From an uncultured Desulfobacter sp. (GTDB lineage Bacteria; Desulfobacterota; Desulfobacteria; Desulfobacterales; Desulfobacteraceae): a DNA stretch of 64,000 nt. The translations under genes were made by a program, and so were the position numbers. This document shows positions 42,151-51,308 of this stretch, in pieces; the stretch's first letter is position 1; every line of letters begins with the position of its first letter. Under the pieces are notes generated by a model. The model did not search any database. It was not told the origin of the DNA and was given only the letters and a program-made list of their open reading frames with translations. The stretch is taken from contig NZ_OY762929.1 of the NCBI RefSeq assembly GCF_963666675.1, positions 2,604,001-2,668,000 on the forward strand, in the 5' to 3' direction.

Positions 42151-42912
42151 TTACTTTTTAACGCCCACATGGTTAATGGTGGAAGCCATATACCCGGCCC
42201 CGAACCCATTGTCTATGTTCACCACCGCAATGTTTGAACTACAGGAGTTAAGCATCCCCAAAAGGGCGGTCATGCCGTTGAAGCTTGTGCCGTACCCAAC
42301 ACTTGTGGGCACAGCAATGACAGGGGCTTTAACAAGGCCGCCCACCACCGAGGGCAGCGCCCCTTCCATGCCGGCGGCAACAACAATGACAGATGCTTTT
42401 TCAAGCTCTTTTTGATGCGCGAAAAGGCGGTGAATGCCTGCAACCCCCACATCAAAAAGCGTTTTGACCTCATTGCCCATGGCCTTTGCAGTTAGGGACG
42501 CTTCCATAACCACCGGTATATCCGAGGTCCCGGCACTGAGGATGAGGATGGTCCCAAGGCCCGTAATCTCAGGCGGCTGTTTTTCAATTTTCAGCAGGCG
42601 TGCGTCATCAAAATACTGGGCACTGGGAAACCGTGAAAGCACCGCGTCCGCCTTTTGCGGGTCAATGCGGGTGACAAGCACAATATTTTCCGATTGTTCC
42701 AGTTTTTCAAGGATGGCGATAATCTGTTCCGATGTTTTGCCCTGCCCGAAAATGACCTCGGGGAATCCTTTGCGAAGTGCTCTATGATGATCCACATGGG
42801 CACAGCCGATATCTTCAAACGAGAAGTGCTTTAATCTATCTGCCGCCTGGCCGACGGGCAGTTCTCCGTTCGCCACCATGGACAGAATTTGGTTTAATGT
42901 CTCAAAGTTCAT
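42151..42912 (-). CDS. larB: Pyridinium-3,5-biscarboxylic acid mononucleotide synthase (LarB)
   Basis: A 253-residue protein of the LarB family, which carboxylates and hydrolyses nicotinate adenine dinucleotide to start the nickel-pincer cofactor of lactate racemase and related enzymes. The C-terminal half is a PurE-like domain: ILSAGTSDIPVVMEA, DVGVAGIHRLF, VVAAGMEGALPSVVGGL and VPTSVGYGTSFNG. The N-terminal region starts MNFETLNQILSMVANGE as usual. larC and larE are not adjacent, so the pathway partners must be elsewhere. The gene lies 7 bp after the actin-like gene on the same strand. Confidence 0.9.
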   Translation of the reverse strand: MNFETLNQILSMVANGELPVGQAADRLKHFSFEDIGCAHVDHHRALRKGFPEVIFGQGKTSEQIIAILEKLEQSENIVLVTRIDPQKADAVLSRFPSAQYFDDARLLKIEKQPPEITGLGTILILSAGTSDIPVVMEASLTAKAMGNEVKTLFDVGVAGIHRLFAHQKELEKASVIVVAAGMEGALPSVVGGLVKAPVIAVPTSVGYGTSFNGMTALLGMLNSCSSNIAVVNIDNGFGAGYMASTINHVGVKK

Positions 42913-42919
42913 ATAGCGT

Positions 42920-44062
42920 CTAAGCGTTTTGCCTTCTCAACCAGGCAAGTCCTTTCCCTGATTTATCTGTTTCTTGTGAAGGCGGCTCCTCCGGCGGAGA
43001 CGGCGGTTCTTCATCTTTAGGGGCCGTTTCCTGCCTGGACGGTATCGCCTTGTCTTTTCCCCATTTGTAATGTCCAAATTTACAATACCCCTGAACATTG
43101 TTAAACCGGGCGTCAATGTTCTTGGTAATGGGGATCACATTGCCTTCGACGGATGGTATCAGAAAATCGGCCAAAGGGATAGACCCTCCGCCGGATACGA
43201 TAATGGAGTCAATATCCCAGTCATTTTTCCACAGCCGGTTCAGGTCAGAGGCAATGGTTGATGCGGCATGTGTATATACGCGTTTTTTAAGATTTACTAC
43301 GTTATATTCCTTGCCGCGGATTTTAATCACGCCGGATTCAATGAATTTAAAAATTTTGTAAAGCTCAATATTGATACCGCTTTCCTGACGCAGCTTGTCC
43401 GCGATAACCGAAAAGCATTTGGACACCCCTGTGTCCATGGTTGACGAGCCCCTTTCAATGTACTGCAAATGATCAAAAATGGAAAAATCCGTTGTTTTAA
43501 AACCGATATCCACCACCCCGAGCTTGGAGGCCGCCAGATCCCTGTCGCATATTTTCCCGTTATCGTCGAAAATCAGGTTAAAAATAGATCCAATGGGCTG
43601 GGGAATGACATGCACCTTGTCAATGGAAAGTTTTCTGTGTTCATCGGGTGCGTCCTGGTGATGATAAATAATTTCGTGTTCACCCTGGATAATCTGTTTA
43701 AGCCGTTTGGTATCTCTTTTTAAATACGCCACGGGCAGGCCGGTTATCACACCGATGGGGCCCTGGGCCTGGGAACATCTGCCGGCTGCGGCAAGGGCCA
43801 GAATTTTGATGAACTCTTCCACCATTTTTTCCTGGTCAAGGGTATATTCGGTCAGGCTGGACTGGCGCTCTGCATGGGAACCTAAAAAGTATGTTTTATT
43901 GTCCAGGGTGATGTGCAGATTTGCGGTTGGTGCGACATCGCCCATGGATGACATAAACTGGATTTCCGCTGCATCGCCGATCAGGGATTTGAAAATTACC
44001 GAATTTTGTCCGTTATATGCTTTAGTAAAACCAAACCCCACATCTATGCCGATAATTTCCAT
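42920..44062 (-). CDS. ParM/StbA-like actin-fold ATPase
   Basis: A 380-residue actin-like protein. It starts MEIIGIDVGFGFTKAYNG, the phosphate-1 loop of actin-fold ATPases, and later shows GVVDIGFKTTDFSIF (phosphate 2) and DSIIVSGGGSIPLADF (adenosine loop). This set marks the ParM/StbA class used for plasmid partition, but some chromosomes carry relatives of unknown role. The C-terminal 40 residues are rich in Pro, Glu and Ser. ATG at 44062 is preceded by AGGAGGT; an upstream frame start lacks that. No parR or par centromere is visible, so its job here is unclear. Confidence 0.85.
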   Translation of the reverse strand: MEIIGIDVGFGFTKAYNGQNSVIFKSLIGDAAEIQFMSSMGDVAPTANLHITLDNKTYFLGSHAERQSSLTEYTLDQEKMVEEFIKILALAAAGRCSQAQGPIGVITGLPVAYLKRDTKRLKQIIQGEHEIIYHHQDAPDEHRKLSIDKVHVIPQPIGSIFNLIFDDNGKICDRDLAASKLGVVDIGFKTTDFSIFDHLQYIERGSSTMDTGVSKCFSVIADKLRQESGINIELYKIFKFIESGVIKIRGKEYNVVNLKKRVYTHAASTIASDLNRLWKNDWDIDSIIVSGGGSIPLADFLIPSVEGNVIPITKNIDARFNNVQGYCKFGHYKWGKDKAIPSRQETAPKDEEPPSPPEEPPSQETDKSGKGLAWLRRQNA

Positions 44063-44212
44063 GTCCTGACCTCCTGATGTAGACTGCTTAGATACATTGT
44101 GAATTGTTTTAGAATTGACACACGATAAAGCTATCATTGTCCCCATAATCAGTCAAGGATTCAAGGTGATTACATGAAAAAAACGGGTTTGATCATAGGA
44201 TTGGCCATCTTT

Positions 44213-44271
44213 TGTAGGGGCAATCCTTGGGGTTGCCCCCGTTGGGGCAGGCACAGAGACCTGCCCCTACA
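44213..44271. repeat. TGTAGGGGC inverted repeat, second copy
   Basis: The outer arms TGTAGGGGCA (44213-44222) and TGCCCCTACA (44262-44271) are perfect complements and match those of the element at 32336-32395. The interior differs, with GGGGTTGCCCCC and GGGGCAGGCACAG. It lies in the 280-bp spacer between the actin-like gene and the nuclease-fold gene. Nothing else was found in that spacer apart from the promoter side of the actin-like gene. Confidence 0.65.
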
Positions 44272-44342
44272 ATGGTCGACGTTGGAACCAAGCCCAAATT
44301 GTAAAATCCGGGGAGGTAAAATAACACTGAATTACCAGCGTT

Positions 44343-45161
44343 TTACCTCTTATGTTTTACTTGGCGTGTCGTCCAGGCGAAACCGGCCAGAACCGGGTAA
44401 TGATCCGATGGAAAAAGGCCGTCAAAGGAATCCTGTATCACCTGCTGGGATATGGGTGTCAGGCCCTTGCTGTAAAGTATCCAGTCGATGTGATGTCCTG
44501 TTTCCTTTCCGGTGAAATCGTGGAAGGTGGTGACGGATTCGCCATCCATGATCAAATCAAACCCATGTGATTTGAAACATTGATGGGCCGGAGATCCCGG
44601 GTCGGTGTTAAAGTCCCCGGTGATGATCCGGGGCACACCTTTTGGAAAGCGTTCAAAAAATTCCATGATCAGTCCGGCACTTTTCTGCTGGACCTCGGAT
44701 TTGAAATCAAAATGGGTATTGGCCACGAGCAGGTGCCGGTCTCTCTTTTTAAACCATCCGATTACGCATTGCCGGGGCCATTTGGAACCGTGAAGCCGGG
44801 AGGGGATGTTTGGGGTGTGACTTAAAAAAAAGTGACGGTGTCCAAGGCATTCCCAGGACGGATCAAACAGAGTCAGGCAACTTTGCCACCATTGTGTCCC
44901 TTTGTTGTACCAGCCGATGTGACCGTGGCCTGCCATTGAGCGGATCAGAAATTCGGCCTGGAAATGGTTGACCTCCTGGAAACCGATAAAGTCGCATGGG
45001 TGTTCGTGCAGTATTTTTGCGACCAGCGGCTTGCGGTATTTCCAGGCATGGGGGCCGTCCTTGGCAAGACCGAACCGGAGATTAAAGGTCATGACGGTAA
45101 CCGGGTCATCGATCCGATCTTTGTCCTTTTCCGGGTTGGATATGGGAAATATGTCTGCCAT
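44343..45161 (-). CDS. Endonuclease/exonuclease/phosphatase family protein
   Basis: A 272-residue EEP-fold hydrolase. Conserved sites are TVMTFNLRFGL (first strand with N), FIGFQEVNHFQ (metal-binding E), NTHFDF, IITGDFNTDPGS (catalytic D-x-N) and SDHYPVLAGF (general-base D-H). There is no signal peptide, so it acts in the cytoplasm. Substrate may be DNA, a phospholipid head group or another phosphodiester; the sequence does not decide. Family length is normal. The small frame starting at the same base on the other strand is doubtful. Confidence 0.88.
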   Translation of the reverse strand: MADIFPISNPEKDKDRIDDPVTVMTFNLRFGLAKDGPHAWKYRKPLVAKILHEHPCDFIGFQEVNHFQAEFLIRSMAGHGHIGWYNKGTQWWQSCLTLFDPSWECLGHRHFFLSHTPNIPSRLHGSKWPRQCVIGWFKKRDRHLLVANTHFDFKSEVQQKSAGLIMEFFERFPKGVPRIITGDFNTDPGSPAHQCFKSHGFDLIMDGESVTTFHDFTGKETGHHIDWILYSKGLTPISQQVIQDSFDGLFPSDHYPVLAGFAWTTRQVKHKR

Positions 45162-45454
45162 TGGAATATAGAATGCGATATTCCGTTGCCTCTGTCAACA
45201 CCCTCTCATGTCAAACGATCGTTGGTTTTCTTTACAACATCGTCATGATAGGCTATATGCTTTTAGGGGCATTGGGGATACTGTTTCAAACACCTCCCGA
45301 CGCGGAGGTTACCGAACCGCTTCATAACGATAACTTAGACGATGAGGAAAACTTTTCGCACTTTCAAAGCATTTTGCTCGAACATACGTTTTTTCAATTT
45401 TTGAAATCCATTATTCCTACATACCCTCCACATGACGTCTATACGCTTGCATAA
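45161..45454 (+). CDS. Doubtful small protein
   Basis: A 97-codon frame on the strand opposite the nuclease-fold gene, starting at the base where that gene starts. It has one hydrophobic stretch (IVMIGYMLLGALGILF) followed by an acidic segment. A likelier start would be the internal ATG near 45242. No ribosome site is evident and no family is recognised. It could be a real small membrane protein ahead of cmoA or a chance frame in the promoter region. Confidence 0.25.
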   Translation: MEYRMRYSVASVNTLSCQTIVGFLYNIVMIGYMLLGALGILFQTPPDAEVTEPLHNDNLDDEENFSHFQSILLEHTFFQFLKSIIPTYPPHDVYTLA

Positions 45455-45500
45455 AGCCTGTAAATAATGTATACATGCCCGGATTAAAACGGACGGTATT

Positions 45501-46226
45501 ATGAATAAAGACAGGGTATTTTCAGAAAAACTAACCACAATTACACCTTTCAGGTTCAACGAAAAAGTAGCCCGGGTATTTGACGATATGCTGGTCAGAT
45601 CAGTGCCGCTGTACGGAGAAGTCCTTAAGCAGCAGGCGCGGATTGCCCGGCAGTTCTATCAACAGGGGACTCGGATTTTCGATCTGGGCTGCTCCCATGG
45701 CAATCTGGGCATTTTGCTGCTTGACTGTTTTGGGGATTCTGATTTTAAGATGACTGCCGTCGACAATTCCGAGCCCATGATCCAGCGCTTTCAAAAACGG
45801 CTTGCCGTCCATGACAGGGGCAACTGTATTGACCTTGCCTGCGCCGGCATTGAAAATATTGTCATTTCCAACGCATCTGTGGTGGTCGTCAATCTGACCC
45901 TGCAGTTTCTGGACAGGCAAAAGCGGGACAGCCTGATACAATCGGCGTTTAATGGGCTTTGCAAGGGCGGCGTATTGCTGCTCACGGAAAAAACCGTCCA
46001 CCCGGATTCACAACTCAATGCCCTGGAGCAGGAATATTACTACCAGTTTAAACGGGAGAATGGATATACGGAGCTTGAAATCAGCCAGAAGCGGGATGCC
46101 CTGGAACGGGTGCTGGTCCCCGAGACCGTTTCAGACCATGAGATCCGTATCCAAAAGGCGGGATTTGTGTCATTCAATGTCTGGCTCAAGTGGTTTAATT
46201 TTACATCCATGATCGCCGTTAAGTAG
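45501..46226 (+). CDS. cmoA: Carboxy-S-adenosyl-L-methionine synthase
   Basis: A 241-residue methyltransferase-fold enzyme that makes carboxy-SAM from SAM and prephenate for the wobble uridine modification cmo5U34 of tRNA. The start VFSEKLTTITPFRFNEKVARVFDDML, the SAM loop IFDLGCSHGNLGI, and DRGNCIDLACAG with the later LTLQFLDRQKR are typical. Length is normal. The partner cmoB begins 87 bp downstream on the same strand. The two together form the usual operon. Confidence 0.93.
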   Translation: MNKDRVFSEKLTTITPFRFNEKVARVFDDMLVRSVPLYGEVLKQQARIARQFYQQGTRIFDLGCSHGNLGILLLDCFGDSDFKMTAVDNSEPMIQRFQKRLAVHDRGNCIDLACAGIENIVISNASVVVVNLTLQFLDRQKRDSLIQSAFNGLCKGGVLLLTEKTVHPDSQLNALEQEYYYQFKRENGYTELEISQKRDALERVLVPETVSDHEIRIQKAGFVSFNVWLKWFNFTSMIAVK

Positions 46227-46313
46227 TATTTGAAAATAAGTCAACTGTCTGCACCCCGTGCATATATGCAACCTTTCGTAAAAACATCAGCTCTCGTTTA
46301 GGCAATAAAGAAT

Positions 46314-47294
46314 ATGGAACAATTTTTAGAAAATTACGGCCACCTGGGATGGAATAAATGGTATGAAGATCTTGACAAGTTGGTTAAAAAGAAACGGGCC
46401 TTTCTTGATTCTGCCGGGGGAAATTTTAAAACCTTTAAACATGTGGTTGACAGTTTACCGGACATATCTTCCCAAACCGTTAAGCTGTCCTCTGATATAT
46501 CTTCCAGGCCCGTTTATATCGGACAGGCAGATCAGCTTTTACCCGATGAGAAGGAAACTTTGTACAACGGGCTTGTCAATTTGAACCCCTGGCGTAAGGG
46601 CCCCTTTGATTTTTTTGGCGTTCACGTTGATTCCGAGTGGCAATCCTGGATGAAATGGGAGCGTCTGGTTCCCCATCTGCCCAACCTTGAAAACAAAAAA
46701 ATTCTGGATATCGGTTCAAGCAACGGCTATTACATGTTTAAAATGGCGGCGTCAAACCCCATGTTTGCCCTGGGCCTTGAACCCCAAAGTGCCTTTTATT
46801 ATCAGTATTGTGCGGCACAAAAATATTTGAATCTGAAAAATGTATGCTGTTTGCCGGCAACTTACAATGAACTGCCGGCCATGAACCGTTTTTTTGATCT
46901 GGTACTGTGCATGGGTATTTTGTACCACCGCAAATCCCCGGTGGAGATGCTTCGACAGATCCATGACAGTCTTGCGCCCGGCGGCCGGGTGGTTGTGGAA
47001 AATCTGGTCATCAAGGGGGAAAACAATCATTGTCTGTTTCCCCTGGACCGGTATGCTAAAATGCGCAATGTGTTTTTTATTCCTGATTTGTCTGCCATGC
47101 ACGCCTGGCTTATCCGGGCCGGATTTTCAAATATCCGGTGCGTGGATATCACAGAAACCTCCCTTGAAGAACAGCGTAAGACGCCTTGGATTCAAACGGA
47201 ATCCCTTGAGGATTTCCTGGACCCCAATGATCCGTCAAAAACCGTTGAGGGGTATCCGGCACCGGTCAGGGCCATATACATGGCAACCGCTTAA
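46314..47294 (+). CDS. cmoB: tRNA U34 carboxymethyltransferase
   Basis: A 326-residue enzyme that transfers the carboxymethyl group from carboxy-SAM to 5-hydroxyuridine at tRNA position 34. Motifs include KGPFDFFGVHVDSEWQSWMK, the SAM loop KILDIGSSNGYYMFKM, FDLVLCMGILYHRKSPVEML and the end segment WIQTESLEDFLDPNDP. All match CmoB and the length is as expected. ATG at 46314 is the only sensible start. The gene precedes a convergent histidine phosphatase by 12 bases. Confidence 0.95.
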   Translation: MEQFLENYGHLGWNKWYEDLDKLVKKKRAFLDSAGGNFKTFKHVVDSLPDISSQTVKLSSDISSRPVYIGQADQLLPDEKETLYNGLVNLNPWRKGPFDFFGVHVDSEWQSWMKWERLVPHLPNLENKKILDIGSSNGYYMFKMAASNPMFALGLEPQSAFYYQYCAAQKYLNLKNVCCLPATYNELPAMNRFFDLVLCMGILYHRKSPVEMLRQIHDSLAPGGRVVVENLVIKGENNHCLFPLDRYAKMRNVFFIPDLSAMHAWLIRAGFSNIRCVDITETSLEEQRKTPWIQTESLEDFLDPNDPSKTVEGYPAPVRAIYMATA

Positions 47295-47306
47295 TTCGGT
47301 TGGACA

Positions 47307-47993
47307 CTAGGAAACTTCGACCGGCTCAAACTGCCTGGCCGCAGCAAAAATGCGGTCATCCTTTTCAAAAAATGCCACGGCATCAAGATATCCGGCATCA
47401 AGGGCATCTTCAGACGACAGTTTAAGTTTGAACTGCTTGATGGGAAAGATATTCCAGTCGTGGGTCACACCGATGGCCGCCTGTCCCGGGGAAAGCGCTT
47501 TAAGGCTTGATACCATAAAATCGCTGATCCGGTTTGCCGTTACCTCGGGATCAAGCATAATGGAGTCATCAATGGTGTTGTCAAACCAGTTCCGGACAAA
47601 CTGGTTTGAACCTGTTTGAATCAACATATTTGTTGCGGTTACAATGTCTTTCACATAAAAAGGGGTTAAGGCCGTGTCAAGGGTGTTATGGGGCAAAAGT
47701 TTGCCTGTGACGGAGGTAAATCCTTTATCAATCAGATAAGCCGTTTCAACACAGCGGCCGAAATGGCTGGAAAACAGAACCGGTGTCAGATCTAAGGGAA
47801 AGGATTTGCCAAGATCAAAGGCATATCCTTTACCGGCATCATTAAGTCCCATAAACGGTTCAAGCCGCGGATTGTCCGAGTATTGTCTGTCCGAATGGCG
47901 TAAGATTAAAGAGAGTCTGTCAACACCCTGCCCAAGAAGGGTTCTGACCAGTTCAATGGTATGCTGGGACCGAAGTATATATTTATTGCTCAT
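47307..47993 (-). CDS. Histidine phosphatase superfamily protein
   Basis: A 228-residue protein. The catalytic segment reads LSLILRHSDRQY, with the RHS form of the RHG motif, and later TPVLFSSHFGRCVETAYLI (an SxxxRCxETA pattern) and IGVTHDWNIFP near residue 185, giving the second histidine. This places it in the phosphoglycerate-mutase-like superfamily. Substrate is unknown. The start ATG lies at 47993 with AGATGA context and the promoter should be in 47994-48170, shared with the divergent helicase gene. Confidence 0.8.
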   Translation of the reverse strand: MSNKYILRSQHTIELVRTLLGQGVDRLSLILRHSDRQYSDNPRLEPFMGLNDAGKGYAFDLGKSFPLDLTPVLFSSHFGRCVETAYLIDKGFTSVTGKLLPHNTLDTALTPFYVKDIVTATNMLIQTGSNQFVRNWFDNTIDDSIMLDPEVTANRISDFMVSSLKALSPGQAAIGVTHDWNIFPIKQFKLKLSSEDALDAGYLDAVAFFEKDDRIFAAARQFEPVEVS

Positions 47994-48170
47994 GTCATCT
48001 CCCGAGGGCGTTCAAAACGGTTCGTTAAAATACGCCGCATTGTTATGATTTTGAAAATTATTGAATAGATTTCTTACTCTATGATATATGACCTGTCAAA
48101 TTTTCATTCAGCGCGGAATACATAAAGGACGTCAATATGGCACAACCCATCATCAACATCGGTAAATTTT

Positions 48171-51077
48171 GTGGGGCTTGATAATTATATAACCGGATTA
48201 AAGTCCTTTAAGGGGTTTAGAGGCGATATTGTCAGCCACAAAACATTTGATGCCAGACCGGCGGCCTGGGCATCCAAAGAGCGTTTCCCCCGTTTTAAAA
48301 ATAATTTGTCCGGCCTTCTTGCCGAACTTGGTATCAAGAATCTGTATACCCACCAGGCCCGGGCCATATCTCTGATCCTGGATGATCGTCATACGGTGAT
48401 TGCCACGCCTACGGCATCGGGTAAAAGCCTGGTGTATAACCTGCCGGTCATGGACACACTCATATCCGACCCTTGCGCCCACGCCCTGTATCTATTTCCC
48501 CTCAAAGCCCTGGCCCGGGACCAGCTTGACACGATCAAACAGATGTTGGCCGGTACGGATACTATTCTTTCACACCCTTTGACCGCAGGCGTTTATGACG
48601 GGGATATCACAGCCTATCAAAAGACAAAGATCCGGAAAAATCCGCCCAATATCCTTTTATCAAACCCCGAGATGCTGCACCTGGCCATGCTGGCCCACCA
48701 TCATCTATGGGCCGCGGTTTTTGCAAATCTGAAGTACATTGTGGTGGATGAGGTACACACCTACCGTGGGATCATGGGCTCAAACATGGCCTGGGTCTTT
48801 CGCAGGCTTTTGCGGATCTGCCGGTTTTACGGATCTGACCCTTGTTTTATTTTTTGTTCCGCCACCATTGCCAACCCCGGACAGCTTGCCTCGGAACTCA
48901 CAGGACTGCCGGTGGCGGTGGTCGCTGAACAAGGGGCCCCTTGCGGCAAAAAAGATGTGTTGATGATGAAGGGGCTCGAAGGGGCGGCCCAGACTGCCAT
49001 CACTCTGATTCATGCCGCCGTATACCGAAACCTTGCCACCATCGTTTACACCCAGTCTAGAAAAATTACGGAGTTGATTGCCGTATGGGCGGGGCAGCGG
49101 GCCAAATCCATGGCAGATAAGATCTGTGCATACAGGGCCGGATTTCTGCCCGAGGAGCGGCGGGAGATTGAACAGAAACTGGCCAAAGGCGAGCTGCTGT
49201 GCGTGGTGTCAACATCCGCCCTGGAGCTTGGTATTGACATCGGCAATCTGGACCTTTGCATCCTTGTGGGGTATCCGGGAACGATGATGTCCACCTGGCA
49301 GCGGGCGGGCAGGGTCGGTCGGGACGGCAACGATTCCGCCATGGTCCTCATTGCCCATGAAGACGCCCTGGACCAATATTTCATCAACCATCCGGATATA
49401 TTTTTTACCATGCCCCCGGAAACCGCACGGATCAATCCTGAAAATCCTCAAATTCTTGATCGCCATCTGGATTGTGCGGCTGCGGAACTCAGTCTTGACG
49501 CCGATGATCCTATGCTGACGCCGCCGGCTGTCCAGGAGCGGGTGCAGGCCCTGGGCCGTGAAGGTAAACTCCTGTTAAGCCGGGATGCAAAGACCTGGTT
49601 CTCCCGTCGCAAACAACCCCACAGGGAGGTCAGTTTACGGGGCACCGGGCACACCATTCCCATATTCAAGGAGGATACCCGGCAGAGTTTAGGTGAAATT
49701 GACCGGCACAGATCCTATTTTGAAACCCATGAGGGGGCGGTGTACCTGCACCGGGGAGAGACCTTTGTGGTGACACTGTTTGACCACCTTAAGGGCGTGG
49801 TCCGGGCGAAAAAGGAGAAGGTCAGTTATTACACCCGGGCAAGGTCCTCCAAAAATACTGAAATTTTACATGTGGATAAAACCTGCCGGGTCAAAAACAC
49901 CCGGGTGGGGTTCGGCAAGCTGAAAATCCGGGAACAGGTGACAGGTTATGAGATGAAATCGGTGTCCGGACAAAAATCCCTCGGCATCGTGCCGTTGGAT
50001 CTGCCGGAACTGACCTACGAAACCCAGGGGTTGTGGATCGAAATTCCGGACCGGATCAGGCAGCGCATTGAAACCGATCGTCTGCACTTCATGGGCGGGA
50101 TTCATGCGTTGGAGCATGCCGCCATCGGCATGATGCCGCTGCTGGTGATGACCGACAGGAACGATCTGGGCGGTATCTCCATGCCTTACCATCCCCAGGT
50201 TGATACCTCGGTTGTTTTTGTTTACGACGGTGTGCCGGGCGGGTTGGGACTTACATTGCAGGCCTTTGACAATGCGGAGACCCTGATGCAAAGAACCCAT
50301 GAGGCGATCCGGGACTGCCCCTGCGACAACGGGTGCCCGGCCTGTGTGCATTCGCCCAAATGCGGATCTGGAAACCGGCCCATAGACAAGGCGGCTGCAA
50401 AGCAGATTCTTGATATGCTTCTTGGGCAAGAGACGGAACCGGGGGAGATTGTCCCTGTTCCGGCTGGGCCGCAGTCGCTTTTTCCGGATATCGCTGTTTC
50501 GAAAAAATCAACACATCAAGAAAAGTCACAGTCCATACCTCCCAAAAGATACGCCGTGCTTGACATTGAAACCCGTCGGTCCGCCAAGCAGGTGGGTGGA
50601 TGGCACAAAGCGGAACGTATGGGGGTCTCCTGCGCGGTGCTCTACGATTCCCTTGAAGAGGACTTTCGGGTCTATTACCAGGAAGATATGGAAAAACTTG
50701 TGGAACGGCTCAGGCAAATGGACCTTGTTATCGGGTTTAACATTATCCGGTTTGATTACAAAGTGCTCTCCGGGCTAAGCCCGTTTAATTTTCACAGCCT
50801 GCCCACCCTGGATATCCTGACAAAAGTCCATGATCGCCTGGGTTACCGCCTTTCCCTGGATCATCTGGCCGGCCAGACCCTGGGACTAGAAAAAAGTGCA
50901 GACGGCCTTCTGGCGCTTAAATGGTGGCAGGAAGGCCGCCTGGACCTGATTGTGGAGTACTGCACCCAGGATGTACGCGTCACCCATGAACTATACACCT
51001 ATGGCCGGGATAATGGGTTTTTACTTTTTAAAAACAAGGCCGGTCACCAGGTCCGTATTCCCGTGGACTGGAAATAA
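48171..51077 (+). CDS. MrfA-like DExH helicase fused to MrfB-like exonuclease
   Basis: A 968-residue protein. Residues 55-450 are a superfamily-2 helicase with Walker A ATPTASGKS (78-86), DEVH (193-196), SATIANP and QRAGRVGRDG. A DUF1998-type zinc module follows with C716, C718, C722, C725 and C731. After a linker, residues 790-968 form an RNase-H-like DEDD exonuclease with D798, E800, D862 and D934. In Bacillus these are two proteins, YprA/MrfA and YprB/MrfB, working in repair of mitomycin-type damage. Here they are one chain. Start GTG 48171 has a weak ribosome site; no better start was found. Confidence 0.88.
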   Translation: MGLDNYITGLKSFKGFRGDIVSHKTFDARPAAWASKERFPRFKNNLSGLLAELGIKNLYTHQARAISLILDDRHTVIATPTASGKSLVYNLPVMDTLISDPCAHALYLFPLKALARDQLDTIKQMLAGTDTILSHPLTAGVYDGDITAYQKTKIRKNPPNILLSNPEMLHLAMLAHHHLWAAVFANLKYIVVDEVHTYRGIMGSNMAWVFRRLLRICRFYGSDPCFIFCSATIANPGQLASELTGLPVAVVAEQGAPCGKKDVLMMKGLEGAAQTAITLIHAAVYRNLATIVYTQSRKITELIAVWAGQRAKSMADKICAYRAGFLPEERREIEQKLAKGELLCVVSTSALELGIDIGNLDLCILVGYPGTMMSTWQRAGRVGRDGNDSAMVLIAHEDALDQYFINHPDIFFTMPPETARINPENPQILDRHLDCAAAELSLDADDPMLTPPAVQERVQALGREGKLLLSRDAKTWFSRRKQPHREVSLRGTGHTIPIFKEDTRQSLGEIDRHRSYFETHEGAVYLHRGETFVVTLFDHLKGVVRAKKEKVSYYTRARSSKNTEILHVDKTCRVKNTRVGFGKLKIREQVTGYEMKSVSGQKSLGIVPLDLPELTYETQGLWIEIPDRIRQRIETDRLHFMGGIHALEHAAIGMMPLLVMTDRNDLGGISMPYHPQVDTSVVFVYDGVPGGLGLTLQAFDNAETLMQRTHEAIRDCPCDNGCPACVHSPKCGSGNRPIDKAAAKQILDMLLGQETEPGEIVPVPAGPQSLFPDIAVSKKSTHQEKSQSIPPKRYAVLDIETRRSAKQVGGWHKAERMGVSCAVLYDSLEEDFRVYYQEDMEKLVERLRQMDLVIGFNIIRFDYKVLSGLSPFNFHSLPTLDILTKVHDRLGYRLSLDHLAGQTLGLEKSADGLLALKWWQEGRLDLIVEYCTQDVRVTHELYTYGRDNGFLLFKNKAGHQVRIPVDWK

Positions 51078-51241
51078 TCTTGATGGCGCCATCGGTAGTG
51101 CTTTTTACAAGGGCATCAATCTTAGATTCGTGTTACTTATTATTTTAACACCTTTTTTATAGTGTTTAATATCCAATTATTTTAATAAAACATCTTTAAA
51201 GCTGTTATGCATGAATCGTATTGACACTATTTACAATCAGT

Positions 51242-51300
51242 CTTAATATTACCTTTTAAGATGGTGTTATAGCCAAAAAATTAATTTAAACTACTTTAAA
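51242..51300 (+). promoter_or_regulatory. Candidate hipBA operator region
   Basis: CTTAA (51242-51246) and TTAAG (51256-51260) form a short inverted repeat, and TTTAAA-CTAC-TTTAAA (51285-51300) lies right before the ribosome site. HipB-type proteins bind palindromes ahead of their own genes. The upstream 51078-51241 region shows no other clear signal. Low confidence. Confidence 0.35.
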
Positions 51301-51308
51301 GGTGTGTT

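Noticed and set aside
44174..44515. A plus-strand frame upstream of the nuclease-fold gene
   Set aside because: It runs through an inverted repeat and into the opposite gene; no ribosome site.
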